Shown here: in pieces, positions 11,892 through 22,086 of the stretch
Numbering within the stretch: position 1 is the stretch's first letter
Layout of the letters: each line of letters begins with the position of its first letter
Assembly: GCA_036785325.1 (NCBI GenBank)
Contig: JAXIVH010000012.1
Span: 4,954,035-5,018,034 of the forward strand
DNA: 64,000 bases
Reading direction: 5' to 3'
DNA from: Urophycis tenuis
Taxonomy: Eukaryota; Chordata; Actinopteri; Gadiformes; Phycidae
Translations under genes and position numbers: made by a program
The notes under the pieces: generated by a model
Told to the model about the DNA's origin: nothing
The model's database searches: none
What the model saw: only the letters and a program-made list of their open reading frames with translations

Positions 11892-13360
11892 GTCTTCCCT
11901 CTTTTGTACACCATCTCTTGCCCCGTGGGATTATTTTGAACCTGACTGACCTTAAATAGTAATTTAATTTTCCTGGGGGCTAACTTCCCCCAAGTGGCGT
12001 TTTTAGAACCATTCCACCCTCGTGATTCTGCCACATGTTTGTTATTGGGTTGCTGATGGGCTTTACTATCAATGCAGACCTGTTACATATATGTTATCTA
12101 AATTTAATAAAATGGTTTTATACAGTAAGACACTTTGTGATTGTGAGTATTTTTTATTGATCATCACCCAAATGAGGCCAGTGAAAACCTTCATTAACTC
12201 CTCCTTCCTCTGGAAACTGTCTTCTAATGGCAGACACAAAACATGAAGGTAAGGGCTTCCTTATGTGTCTGCCCAGAATGCCATAGGCCCAGCGGACAAT
12301 CCGCCTGTAAGCTGTGTAGCGGTATTGCCTGGGGATAGGGACATAATATCAATATTTGTAGTCATATTAATTTTGAAAAGTGTGATATAAGTAGTGAGGT
12401 TCTAAATATGGGCAACTTGTAATAGAGAAAATACGATTGAGATTGTTTTAATATCTCAAATTAGCTATTTATCTCCATATTCATACTTAGTTGTACTGTT
12501 CACTATTCTATTTCAAATTGGATATGGTCCTCCGTCCCTCCCTCCATCGTTAACGGTAGAGCGTTGTATAACGTAGATGTAGTTATATTAACGTTACACA
12601 GTGCGAGTCGAGATATGACTGATGTGTGCACGCAGGTTTCTGTTCTGGGTAAGTATCATTACTCATGCCTGTATTAATACTAGTTTTCTTATATCCTGAT
12701 ACATGACAGCAAACTTTACAATGCTGTGATGTGAACATAGCGTTAGACATCGTTAGCCAACGCCGGTGTTGTGCCGAAAAGAGACTGCTTGCCGAAAAAC
12801 GACTGCCCCCGACGGGAACGCGCATCAGTTCAGAGGAGGAGCTTGTAGGTCTACTCGTAGATATAATATACGGGTTGGCAGACGCAGCACCGAGAGAAAT
12901 GTGTTTTTTTTTTTTTTTACTGTGCAATAGAAATGTCCTGTAGCCCAAGTGAAGAGGCTACCTGATGTTTCCATAATGTAGGCTAGTTGTCAACAATTGA
13001 TGAAGGTAGACGCTTTAACTTGCCACTTTTATTGTTGTTGTTCTTGTTGTTGTTGTTGTTGTTATCGTTGTTGCAATGCGATTTTACACCACTTTGATCT
13101 ATAAATAAAGTCATAATTCAAGATCCCTGTTGCAATGACTTTATAACGAGGATTAGGAAATCAATGCAGAAAAGAATGTAGAAAGATTTAACGTCACATA
13201 CTGACACATACTGAGGAATTAGTAAGTGCTATCAGAGGTGGGTAATAACGATCTACATTTACTTAAGTAACTTTTTGGATAACTTGTACTTTTAAGAGCA
13301 TAATATGAATACAATAATGCAATATATATAGAACTGTAGGCTAACTGTAACGGATTGCAT
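11892..13360. other. 3' non-coding part of the THAP transposon
   Basis: No convincing coding frame. It holds a T-run at 12903-12918 and a GTT microsatellite at about 13031-13062, and otherwise unremarkable AT-rich sequence. It belongs to the transposon because the matching right end lies downstream at about 13520-13567. Confidence 0.5.
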
Positions 13361-13434
13361 CCAGATTTACAGGGTGCAGTCACTTTTCGGCAGGAGAAGC
13401 CCTTCCGAAAAGTGACTGCACCCTGTAACTCTGG
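13361..13434. repeat. Near-perfect hairpin, 30-bp arms
   Basis: Left arm 13361-13390 and right arm 13405-13434 pair over 30 bases with one mismatch, around a 14-base loop. The arm core is GGGTGCAGTCACTTTTCGG. It lies about 130 bases inside the right end of the THAP transposon. It could be a subterminal transposase-binding structure or a small nested fold-back element. Confidence 0.8.
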
Positions 13435-14026
13435 ATTGGGAGGGGTTACACTCTCTCTTTTCAGCATTAATAGTAGAGGAAACCGTGCATGTACACACTG
13501 TTTCAAGGGCCAATTAATATGACGTAGGGGAAGGGGAAGGGGTAAAATAGAGAATTGAGATTGGGCCCCAATGCAGCCCTTTACTACAGGCGACCAACAC
13601 ACTTTCTATTCTTATCAAAGGTATGGCAATACATCATTATCCCATTTAAACACAAGCTCTACTACTAGGTGTTAACTCGGCAAGTCCACTGGTTATTGAA
13701 GAGGTTTATCACTGGAAGAAAACTTTGAGAAACTTGTTCGAAGGCTAATCAATGGGTTAGCTCTTTGATGCTAAGCTAATGCGCCAAACTTGTTTGCATG
13801 GAGAGCTTCCTTTGCATGGAGAGGGTCTTGGGCTGTACCGGGCTCCTCTCGGTGTTTCACTGATGGGCGCATCTTAACCGGGACCTGTGGGTCCATTTGG
13901 TTATGATTTAGCATGCAAAGAGTGGACTCGTCTTCACGGTTTCGTTTTCAATGGTTTCGTTTTTGCGTCTAATTTTAAACGTGCTTAAGGGATCGGCCCA
14001 AACATGGAATGCCAACGCTGTGTTTA

Positions 14027-16470
14027 GATTAGATTAGATTAGATTCAACTTTATTGTCATTGTGCAGAGTACAAGTACAGGGACAACGAAATACAGTTGG
14101 CGTTCTAACCAGAAGTGCAAATGAGCGATTAAGGTGCAGGTTGAAATGCAGAAATGCAGAATAAGGTGCAAAATTGAAAAGTGACAGTGGTTATTAAAAT
14201 GACGGTAATTATAGGTAGTTAACAAAGTGACAAACAGTGCAGATGGAGGTAGTGATCATCGAGGTATTGAACAGTTACTCACAGTGGCATAACATGCAAG
14301 TGAAAAGTGTAAAGTGTAAACAGTATACAATGTGCAAAATAGAAGTAGTGCAAATAGAAGTAAGTGTGCAGGTGGTGCAGTAGTGCTCTAGTGCAGTATA
14401 ACAGAATAACAGAATGGGTACAACAGATGAGTATGGGTTGTATGGGTATGGGAGTGGGGGGTGCAATGGCAGTTAGGAATAAATAAATAAATAACATTAT
14501 TATAAATTATAATATATGTAGTATGTCCAGGGGGGGTGAGGTGTGGGGGTGCTGGATGTGCGGGGGGTGCATGTCCTTGGGGGGGTGGGGGCCAGGTATT
14601 GGGTGGGCAGTGGTGAGTGTCTTTGGGGGGCGGGGGGTCGAATTGGTCCAGGTCATGGGTGGGCAGGGGTGTATGTCCTTGGGGGGGGGGGCAATGTTCA
14701 TGTGGGTGTGGAGTTCAGGAGGCTGACAGCCTGGGGGAAAAAGCTTCCCCTGAACCTGCTGGTCCGGGTGCCCAGAGACCTGTAGCGCTTTCCAGAGGGG
14801 AGGAGGGTGAACAGTCTATGGTTGGGGTGAGAGCTGTCCTTTGCGATGCTGCGCGCCTTACGCAGGCACCGCTTCCTCTGGACAGCCTCGATGGAGGGGA
14901 GTGGGGAACCGGTGATGCGTTGGGCGATTTTCACCACCCTCTTCAGTGCTTTCCGGTCTGAGGCGGAGCAGTTACCATACCACACTGTGACACAGTTGGT
15001 TAGTACGCTCTCGATGGTGCTGCGGTAGAAGTTCACCAGGATCTGAGGAGACAGGTGGGCCTTTTTTAGTCTCCTCAAGAAGAAGAGGCGCTGGTGAGCC
15101 TTCTTGATTAGGGCAGTGGTGTTGAGGAACCAGGATAGACTGTCGGTGATGTGGACTCCCAGAAACTTAAAGTTGGATACCCGCTCAACCTCCGTCCCGT
15201 TAATGTGGAGGGGGGTGTGCGTGCCACCTTTTGTTTTCCTGTAGTCCACGATGATCTCCTTGGTCTTCGTGGCGTTGAGGGACAGGTTGTTGTCGGCGCA
15301 CCACGCAGCTAGGCACTGAACCTCCTCCCTGTACGCTGACTCATCGTTGTTGCTGATGAGGCCTATCACCGTTGTGTCGTCTGCAAACTTCACAATGGTG
15401 TTTGAACCATGTGTCGGTGTGCAGTCGTGGGTGAAGAGAGAGTACAGGAGAGGGCTCAGCACACAGCCCTGCGGAACGCCAGTGTTCAGGGTGAGGGTGG
15501 AGGAAGTGTGACCGTTGATCCTAACAGACTGCGGTCTGTTGGTCAGGAAGTCCAGTATCCAGTTACGGAGGGAGGGGGCAATGTTCAGATCACGGAGTTT
15601 GGTGATCAGTTTGGAGGGGTTGATGGTGTTGAATGCTGAACTGAAGTCAATGAACAGCATTCTAACATATGTATGGCTTTTGTCCAGGTGGGAGAGGGCG
15701 GAGTGCAGTGCCGTGGCAATGGCATCCTCTGTACTCCTATTCTGGCGGTAGGCAAATTGGAAGGGGTCCAGTGTGGGTGGTAGACAGGATTTGATGTGAC
15801 CCAGGACCAGCCTCTCGAAGCACTTCGCGATGATGGGGGTAAGCGCGACTGGGCGGAAGTCATTGAGGTCAACTGCAGTGGAGTGTTTGGGCACTGGCAC
15901 GATGGTGGTGGATTTGAGGCATTCAGGGACAGTTGCTTGGGCTAGTGACAGGTTGAAGATGTCAGTCCAGACCTCAGTCAGCTGCTCTGCGCAGGCCCTA
16001 TAGACACGTCCGGGGACGCCATCAGGACCAGCTGCCTTCCGTGGATTGATCCTGCTCAGTGCTGCAAACACGTCGGAGGGGGAGAGTGTGAGGGGTTGGT
16101 GGCCTGCAGGGAGCACCTCCTTGATGGCCACCTCCTTGTTGACTGTATCAAAGCGCCCATAGAAGAGGAGTTCCTCAGGTAGGGAGGCGTCGTTGGATTG
16201 GGGGGTGATGTGAGCGGGTTTGTAGTCTGTGATGGCCTGGATGCCCTGCCACATGCGTCGGGGGTCGGAGCCATTCGTGAAGTGCTCCTCGATCCTCAGC
16301 TTGTGGTTGCGTTTGGCCTCGGTGATGCCCCTCTTCAGGTTAGCCCTGGATGTGCTGTAGGCCTGCCGGTCCCCAGATCTGAAGGCGATGTCACGTGCTT
16401 TCAGCAGGGCTCGGACCTCCCCGTTCATCCATGGCTTTTGTTTCGTTTACCATAGACTGTATATAAATAG
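14027..16470 (-). mobile_element. L2-like LINE insertion with 7-bp target duplication
   Basis: Present in copy A and absent from the matching place in copy B. GTGTTTA at 14020-14026 is repeated at 16471-16477, and B has a single GTGTTTA, so the boundaries are well defined. The 3' end, at the low coordinate because the element is on the minus strand, is a TAGATT repeat next to a CAATAAAGTTGAAT motif read on the minus strand. 14521-14697 is G-rich 3' UTR. The element is 5'-truncated and lacks the endonuclease. Confidence 0.9.
14698..16428 (-). CDS. L2-like LINE ORF2 fragment, 576 codons open (RT)
   Basis: A long uninterrupted RT-containing frame: AAGPDGVPGRVYRAC, DFRPVALTPI, LFIDFSSAFNTI (first Asp), NTGVPQGCVLSPLLYSLF, KFADDTTVIG (FADD box), and FKFLGVHITDSLSW, then a C-terminal domain ending FFPQAVSLLNS. 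These are the standard L2/CR1-group blocks. The N-terminal endonuclease is missing through 5' truncation, so it cannot mobilise itself. The open frame suggests recent insertion. The first Met (16428) is probably internal to the full protein rather than a true start. Confidence 0.85.
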   Translation of the reverse strand: MNGEVRALLKARDIAFRSGDRQAYSTSRANLKRGITEAKRNHKLRIEEHFTNGSDPRRMWQGIQAITDYKPAHITPQSNDASLPEELLFYGRFDTVNKEVAIKEVLPAGHQPLTLSPSDVFAALSRINPRKAAGPDGVPGRVYRACAEQLTEVWTDIFNLSLAQATVPECLKSTTIVPVPKHSTAVDLNDFRPVALTPIIAKCFERLVLGHIKSCLPPTLDPFQFAYRQNRSTEDAIATALHSALSHLDKSHTYVRMLFIDFSSAFNTINPSKLITKLRDLNIAPSLRNWILDFLTNRPQSVRINGHTSSTLTLNTGVPQGCVLSPLLYSLFTHDCTPTHGSNTIVKFADDTTVIGLISNNDESAYREEVQCLAAWCADNNLSLNATKTKEIIVDYRKTKGGTHTPLHINGTEVERVSNFKFLGVHITDSLSWFLNTTALIKKAHQRLFFLRRLKKAHLSPQILVNFYRSTIESVLTNCVTVWYGNCSASDRKALKRVVKIAQRITGSPLPSIEAVQRKRCLRKARSIAKDSSHPNHRLFTLLPSGKRYRSLGTRTSRFRGSFFPQAVSLLNSTPT

Positions 16471-16763
16471 GTGTTTACATAGATAGGCTGTTTATCTAGT
16501 AGTGGCTGCTTTAGTTGGTAGATCTAGTTGGGAGTGTCAAACTAATCAGATGAGTTAATGGTTGTATAAATATATTGCATCAAAGTCAAAGTCAAAAAAG
16601 TCAAAAGCCTTTATTGTCATTATATGACGGTGCATACAACGAAATTTGGAGCGCTGCTCCACTTGGTGTATTAATAAAATAAAAAAAAAAGACTAATAGT
16701 ATAACAAAACAGAAGAAAAGAAGAAAGGACGGTAAGCTCAATATAAATAATATAGACAATATA

Positions 16764-16769
16764 ATATAA

Positions 16770-16829
<60 letters not shown>

Positions 16830-16850
16830 GGTATATATATATATAATACA
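16764..16850. repeat. TA dinucleotide microsatellite
   Basis: Almost pure TA repeat broken by TTTA and CGG interruptions, within the 3' UTR of the second L2-like LINE. Confidence 0.9.
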
Positions 16851-17029
16851 ATATAATATATATAGACAATATAATTTAGGACAATATAAAAGGCGTAAAC
16901 AATCTAAAACAACACAACACACAACACAATATATACATATATGGTTTTGTAATTGCACATGATATAATAAGTAGAATTGCAGTAGTTGTGACAGTTATTG
17001 CAGATGATGACAGGGGTGGTGGATATGAT

Positions 17030-17908
17030 TTATGCACCGTTCAGAGCACGGATGGCTCTGGGGTAGAAACTGTCCCTGAATCTGTTTGTCCGTGTTTTAT
17101 GGATCCTGTAGCGCCTGCCGGAGGGCAACAGGTTGAACAGTTTGTGACCGGGGTGAAAACAGTCCATGCATATTTTTCTAGCTCTGCTGAGGTAGCGAGA
17201 GCTAGCTATGGTGTCCAGTGAAGGCAGAGAGCGGCCAGTGATCCTCTGGGCAGTGTTTATCACTCTCTGCAGTGCTCTCCTGTCTGCTGCAGTGCACCCC
17301 CAGTACCACACTGTGATGCAGTACGTGAGGATGCTCTCTACAGTGGCTCTGTAAAATGACACCAGCAGTTCCTTCTCCAGGTTGTTTCTCCTGAGTACTC
17401 TCAGGAAGTGGAGTCTTTGCTGGGCCTTCTTCACCACTGCTGCGGTGTTGACAGACCAGGAGAGCTTGTCGGTGATGTAAACCCCCAAAAATTTGAATGA
17501 TTTGACCCTTCCCACACACTCTCCGTTTATGAGCAGTGGGGCCGGGTCTGTATTGTTTTTCCGAAAGTCCAGGACTATTTCTTTTGTTTTTGTGGTGTTG
17601 AGTGTGAGATTGTTCACCCCACACCATGCTGCCAGTTTGCCAATCTCATCTCTGTAGGCGGACTCATTCCCGTCTGAGATGAGTCCGACCACAGTGGTGT
17701 CATCAGCAAACTTTATGATGGAGTTGGTGAGATGGGTTGGTGAGCAGTCGAGGGTGTACAGTGAGTACAGTAGAGGACTCAGCACACACCCCTGAGGGGA
17801 GCCTGTGCTGAGCGTGATGGTGGAGGAGAGGTGGGAGCCTAGTCTGACAGTTTGTGGGCGGTTTGTAAGAAAGTCCTTAATCCATCTGATTATGGAGGGG
17901 GATAGTCC
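17030..17908 (-). pseudogene. L2-like LINE ORF2, C-terminal half of RT
   Basis: The frame begins inside the RT with LSPSIIRWIKDFLTNRP, then STGSPQGCVLSPLLYSLY and KFADDTTVVG, FKFLGVYITDKLSW, and a C-terminus ending YPRAIRALNGA. It is 5'-truncated, so the first catalytic Asp region is absent. The frame is otherwise open. Residues upstream of about 17908 in this frame are host sequence, not LINE. Confidence 0.85.
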
Positions 17909-17979
17909 ATGTGTATTCATCCATGTTGTGATCTTTTGTCTCGCCCTCAGGTGATCCCTCATCACCACCCACAGAACAC

Positions 17980-18830
17980 ATGGCGTTCCCTGCCCAGAAA
18001 CATAATTACTTTATGACCGAGCCCATGGGCGAGAAGAAGGTCATGGCCCTGGCCGGCATCACAGACGCCCTGGGCAGGAGGCTGGAGGAGAAGGGCTTCG
18101 ATAAGGTATGGAGGCACAGGCTCTGTGGCTGTTGGTTCCTCCTTCAGGTCACTGAAGAAGAACACTGGCAGCCGTTTAAGCCTCAGGGTTTGAACATGTA
18201 TATTTTTAATATATTTATTAAGAGTAAAAATAGTTTTGAGCAATGTTAGTTGCCCTATTTCTTGACTTGAGGACAAAGATGTAATCAGAGTGTGACGTTA
18301 AAGCTGTCTGCTGTTTATATCGCATGCAGGGTGTTTCCAAATTAAACGGTTCCTAACAGTTCCAAATAAAAGGGTACTTGTTTTTAACGTTTTAATTTGG
18401 GGTACTTGGTAAAGTACCTCTTGAATTCTGTATTCTGCACAGTAGCTAGGGACTAGGGACTAGGGCATAGGGTGTAGGGATCTTTGCAATCGGAACACGA
18501 CCTGTCAGATGACCGTTAAGGGCCTGTCGTTGACACAATGAGGAACGTGTACTGATGCTAAAACCACCGAGGGGCGAATTCACGTGTCATCAGCCCGTCT
18601 GCGCTGTGAAGTGGCGTGGACGTATCCAAGTCAGGTCAGTGACCGCCTCCAGACCTGGTGACGTGTGTGCTGTACCCCCCCAGGCCTACGTGGTGCTGGG
18701 TCAGTTCCTGGTGCTGAAGAAGGATGAGGAGCTGTTCCGGGACTGGCTGAAGGACACCTGCGGCGCCAACGCCAAACAGCAAGATGACTGCTACAGCTGC
18801 CTGCGGCGTTGGTGTGACATCTTCCTATAA
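17980..18830 (+). CDS. banf1-like: Barrier-to-autointegration factor, divergent copy A
   Basis: Two coding exons, 17980-18105 and 18684-18830, give 90 codons with canonical GT/AG sites, the length expected for BAF (human 89). A 5' non-coding exon probably ends at 13620, with the second exon starting at 17951. BAF is a small dimeric protein that binds double-stranded DNA and LEM-domain proteins and condenses chromatin at the nuclear envelope. The core (GRRLEEKGFDK, AYVVLGQFLVLKKDEELF, DTCGANAKQ) is intact. Compared with copy B, eight of codons 2-13 differ and every change alters the amino acid. The Ser/Thr positions phosphorylated by VRK1 in other BAFs are gone, the residue equivalent to human Ala12 is Thr, and the second Gly of the helix-hairpin-helix GIG is Thr. 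Four more changes lie near the C-terminus (G76D, G80S, E84R, S88I). There is no frameshift or stop. It could be a neofunctionalised paralogue, as BANF2 is in mammals, or an early pseudogene. Confidence 0.85.
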
Positions 18831-18882
18831 GCTGACCGCCTCCTCTTTAGCCACGCCCCCTTTTATAGCTCTTTTGCTTGTT

Positions 18883-20382
18883 ATTAGGGCTCGGGGCAAT
18901 CGCACCGAGCACTGGCCCTACAGCAAGGCTGTGGAGCACTATTGTTATCCTGTGGATTTTTTCTTCTTCTTATTCCTCTTCCGGATGGATTTTGATTTGC
19001 TACTAGTTCGAGTTGTAGGACAAATGATATATCAAAATGTGCGTCTTCATCGGGATCGGTGTGCTATTCGATTTCTTAAAATAATATTAATTTTTCACGA
19101 CGTTATTTGCAAAAAATTGTGAGTATTTTCCCATAGAGAAGAATGCATGGGAGGAGGTAAAAAAGAAAGACTTTTGGTGCTGCCTACTGCTGTCTGCTGC
19201 TCCTGCATACTTTCACCTAGAGACTCCATTTCAACTTTAAACAGTAGACACAAGTATTGTGTATTTGATGTATATTATATAGTATATCCATGTTTTCATA
19301 GGTCATATACTTTTTGATCAATCACTGTTCAATGACCATGATCATTTTTGGAGTAATGATGAGATTACAATGGGTGTGTATTGCGTGGAATAATTAGTGT
19401 TAGAGTGCAGCTAGAGTGGGAGAGAGCCCCAGAAAAATAACAAAAAAATCTCTTTCCACGCTGCTCCTGGCCACAGTTTACAATGTACACACGTGATTTT
19501 TTCCAACTTTGTAGACATACGTGTTCTGTCTCTCACAATGGCCCTCATTTATCAAACGAGCGTACGACAGAAAACGGACGTAAAATGGACGTACGCTCAT
19601 TTCCACGTTGAGCTTGGCATTTATCAATTTGAACGTGAGCGCAGGCTGCGATGAAATCTCACGTCAGGTCTGAGCTCGTGTACGCAACTTTTTCGAGTGC
19701 GAACAGTATCGTAAGATGAATCATGCGTTCAGATTTGCGCTCATTCCTACGTTCGTTTGATAAATGAGGGCCAATGTGTTTAAAAAATCGGAGCGATTTA
19801 CAGAATTCGAATTAGCAGCCTCTAACTGCGGCCAGTCTGTGTCTGCTCCTCATTGACTCCAATACAAATATTTTCAGAGAAAAGCAGAACGGAGCCCTGT
19901 TTTAAACTTGCGAGTGTCTCCGAAATATTTACTCTAGAAACATTGTTGAAACACCAAATCGTTCGGGAAGTCCTTACGGCGATGATGGTCTTGCTTTTTT
20001 TCTGATAGGAGCTACCGTTTTGTCAGATTAAGCCCAAATGTGAGACCAGTGCCGATGCAGAAAATGGCTCTTTTCCTCAACGTCTCTGTCGACATCGCGA
20101 GTGCTTGTCTTGGGTGTTTCCCAGAATGCATTGTGACATTCTGGCATTCTGTGTCATTACATGTTATTGCTATTAGATAGGGTTTGGAGGCAAATGTTCA
20201 GGACATGTTGGGTTCCTTGCATTTCACTGTTTCATTACGTTCACTTTGTTGACTGTTGTTTTTGGGATGAGTCAGGGAGCACCATTACTCAAATGACTAT
20301 GACTGTGATAGAGGTTCACACTCCGGTAGTATCACCCGTGCCCTTTCAAAATTTCCCTCGAGGGAATTTTCTAGTTGATTTT
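18883..20382. repeat. Composite dispersed repeat absent from copy B
   Basis: Begins TTATTAGGGCTCGGGGCAATCG, a fish repeat of the same style as the GGGACCGAGCC piece at 25446, and ends near the palindromic AATTTCCCTCGAGGGAATTT at 20350-20369. Copy B reads directly across this position (36660-36680). It contains a 231-bp MITE (19541-19771). No protein-like frame. Confidence 0.65.
19541..19771. mobile_element. 231-bp MITE with terminal inverted repeats
   Basis: Starts GCCCTCATTTATCAAACGA and ends TTTGATAAATGAGGGC, which pair. CAATG flanks both ends (19536-19540 and 19772-19776), a likely 5-bp target duplication. The interior is rich in short inverted ACG/CGT motifs and non-coding. Confidence 0.85.
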
Positions 20383-20504
20383 ATTGGCCTGAATCGTAAG
20401 CTTGCTGGTTCTGTTCCCGGAGTGACGGGACGACATAAAAAAAACAAACAAGGTGATGGGGGGGGGAGTGAAGTACTGAACAAATCGGTTTGTGTGAAAA
20501 TGGC

Positions 20505-22086
20505 TTCTTTTTTTTTTTCTTTTTTTCTCTTTTTCACAAATAACAAAAAGACAAAAAGAAAAAAAACAACAAATAATAATAATAAAAAAAAAAACATTTC
20601 CCTTTTCACACATAATCAAAAAGTGCGTATTAGGTCGACATTAATACAGGCAGCAGGATTAATTATTATTGGACAATTCCCTTTCTTTTACCACAACCCA
20701 TTTCAGTCATTATCCAAATATGACACAACCTCTCCCAATCTTTGGTCGAAAGTGTCCAGTTTCATTTGTAGCCTTGCGGTCATCTGTTCCATGGTGTATA
20801 CCTGCTTCAATCTCTGCTTCCACTGTGTTATCGTCGGTGATTTAGTGTCCTTCCAATTCACAGTAATCATTTTCTTGGCAATCAGTAACAGAATCCGCAG
20901 TATGAATCTCTGTTCTGTGTTATATGTTTCCTTTGTTACAGCTCCCAACAAGCACACCACAGGATCCAGAGGGACATTTACTTTGACAATATTTTTAATT
21001 TCTGCTTGGACATTTTTCCAAAACACATGATTTTTTGGGCAGTCCCAGAAGATATGAGCATAATCCCCAATTCCTCCACAATTCCTCCAACACATTTCAA
21101 TCAAAGGTGTCTTGATAAACAAAGAAATATACAAAGGTGTATTAAAATATCTAATTTTTAATTTCCAATCAAACTCTTTCCATAATTGACTATTTAATCC
21201 TTTGTGACTATCCACACATAATTCTTCCCATACATTATCTTCAATTGTAGTATTTAGTTCCATTTCCCATTTTTCCTTAATATTCAATGTGTTTTGTGAG
21301 GTATCAGAGATTGAGATTCTTTTATATATCTGAGATACATGCTTTTTATTTGGGATATCCTTCTCTAGTGTAGAAATAAAATATTCTTTGATTTTATTTG
21401 GATTTCTACTAACTGTCTCTCTCTCTCCGTGGCTTATGAGATAGTGTCTTATTTGGAGGTATCTATATCGGTCATTTGGTACAAGTCCAAATTGTTCTTG
21501 AAGTTGCCCAAATGATTTAGTTACTGTTCCATCAAATAATTGGTTTATTGTGGTAAGTGGGAACTCTGGGTTGCCTGAGATCGGCATGGCCCTTGAGATT
21601 GATTTTGGGCCCCCTAACCATTTTTTAACTGTAGCCCATACTTTCAGGGTGTGTTTGATCCATTCATTCTCAATCTTAAGTCTGTTGACCAATTTACTAT
21701 TAATAAAGGGCAGTACCGCTAACATGATCCCCTTTGTCGTGCTCTGTTCTATCTTAACCCATCCTGTTTCCTCGTCTTTTGCAATCCAAGACACTATTGC
21801 AGCCACCTGAGCAGCCCAATAATAGTTTTTAAAATCGGGCAAGCCCAAACCTCCCTTATCTTTTGCCATGGTCAAGGTTTTAAGTCTTATTCTGGGTCTT
21901 TTGTTCTGCCAAATGAATTTAGAGATTAATTTATTTAGTGTCTTGAAGAAAGAGACTGGAACTTTTACTGGTAAAGCTTGAAATAAAGACAGGAGTCTCG
22001 AAGTATATTCATTTTTGTTGTCTCAACCCTACCAAATAGAGAGAGGGGAAGAATCTCCCAACGTGTGATGTCACCTCTTATTTGTG
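20505..22086 (-). mobile_element. 5'-truncated L1 insertion with 9-bp target duplication
   Basis: GAAAATGGC at 20496-20504 is repeated at 22087-22095, and copy B has it once (about 36800-36808), so this is a precise retroposition event. The minus-strand 3' end carries the expected A-rich tail, seen here as a T-run from 20506 onwards. The coding part is ORF2 C-terminus. Confidence 0.9.
20703..22062 (-). pseudogene. L1-type ORF2 C-terminal region
   Basis: 390 codons are open from 21875 down to 20703. Landmarks are GGLGLPDFKNYYWAAQ, then WRNCGGIGDYAHIFWDCP, the Cys-containing block of the L1/Tx1 C-terminus. Upstream, in other frames up to about 22062, LPLSLFGRVETTKMN (end of the RT thumb) is recognisable, so at least one frameshift has occurred. 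RT catalytic motifs are absent through truncation. Confidence 0.85.

Larger units (their letters stand above)
6206..13567 (+). mobile_element. Complete THAP-domain DNA transposon (Kolobok-like), about 7.4 kb
   Basis: The left end (6206) reads GGCTGAATCTCAATTCTCTA. The right end (up to 13567), read on the other strand, starts GGCCCAATCTCAATTCTCTA. These imperfect terminal inverted repeats are followed on both sides by A/T-poor CCCTTCCCC-type runs. The element contains a THAP-domain transposase gene (7330-11600) in the same orientation. Two LINE 3' fragments have landed inside it (about 7705-8100 and 10801-11114). Shorter relatives with the same ends occur at 2216-3879 and 53552-53796. The THAP zinc finger plus DDE-like core is typical of Kolobok and P-type transposases; I favour Kolobok. 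The family assignment is not proven because I could not identify a target-site duplication. Confidence 0.75.
16583..17908 (-). mobile_element. Second L2-like LINE insertion, 5'-truncated
   Basis: Inserted in copy A between TTGCATCA and CATGTGTATTC, which are contiguous in copy B (about 35707-35725). The minus-strand 3' end carries an AATAAAGGC motif followed by TTGACTTTGACTTTG-type short repeats. The 3' UTR contains a TA microsatellite (about 16764-16850). The ORF fragment is described at 17030-17908. Confidence 0.85.
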
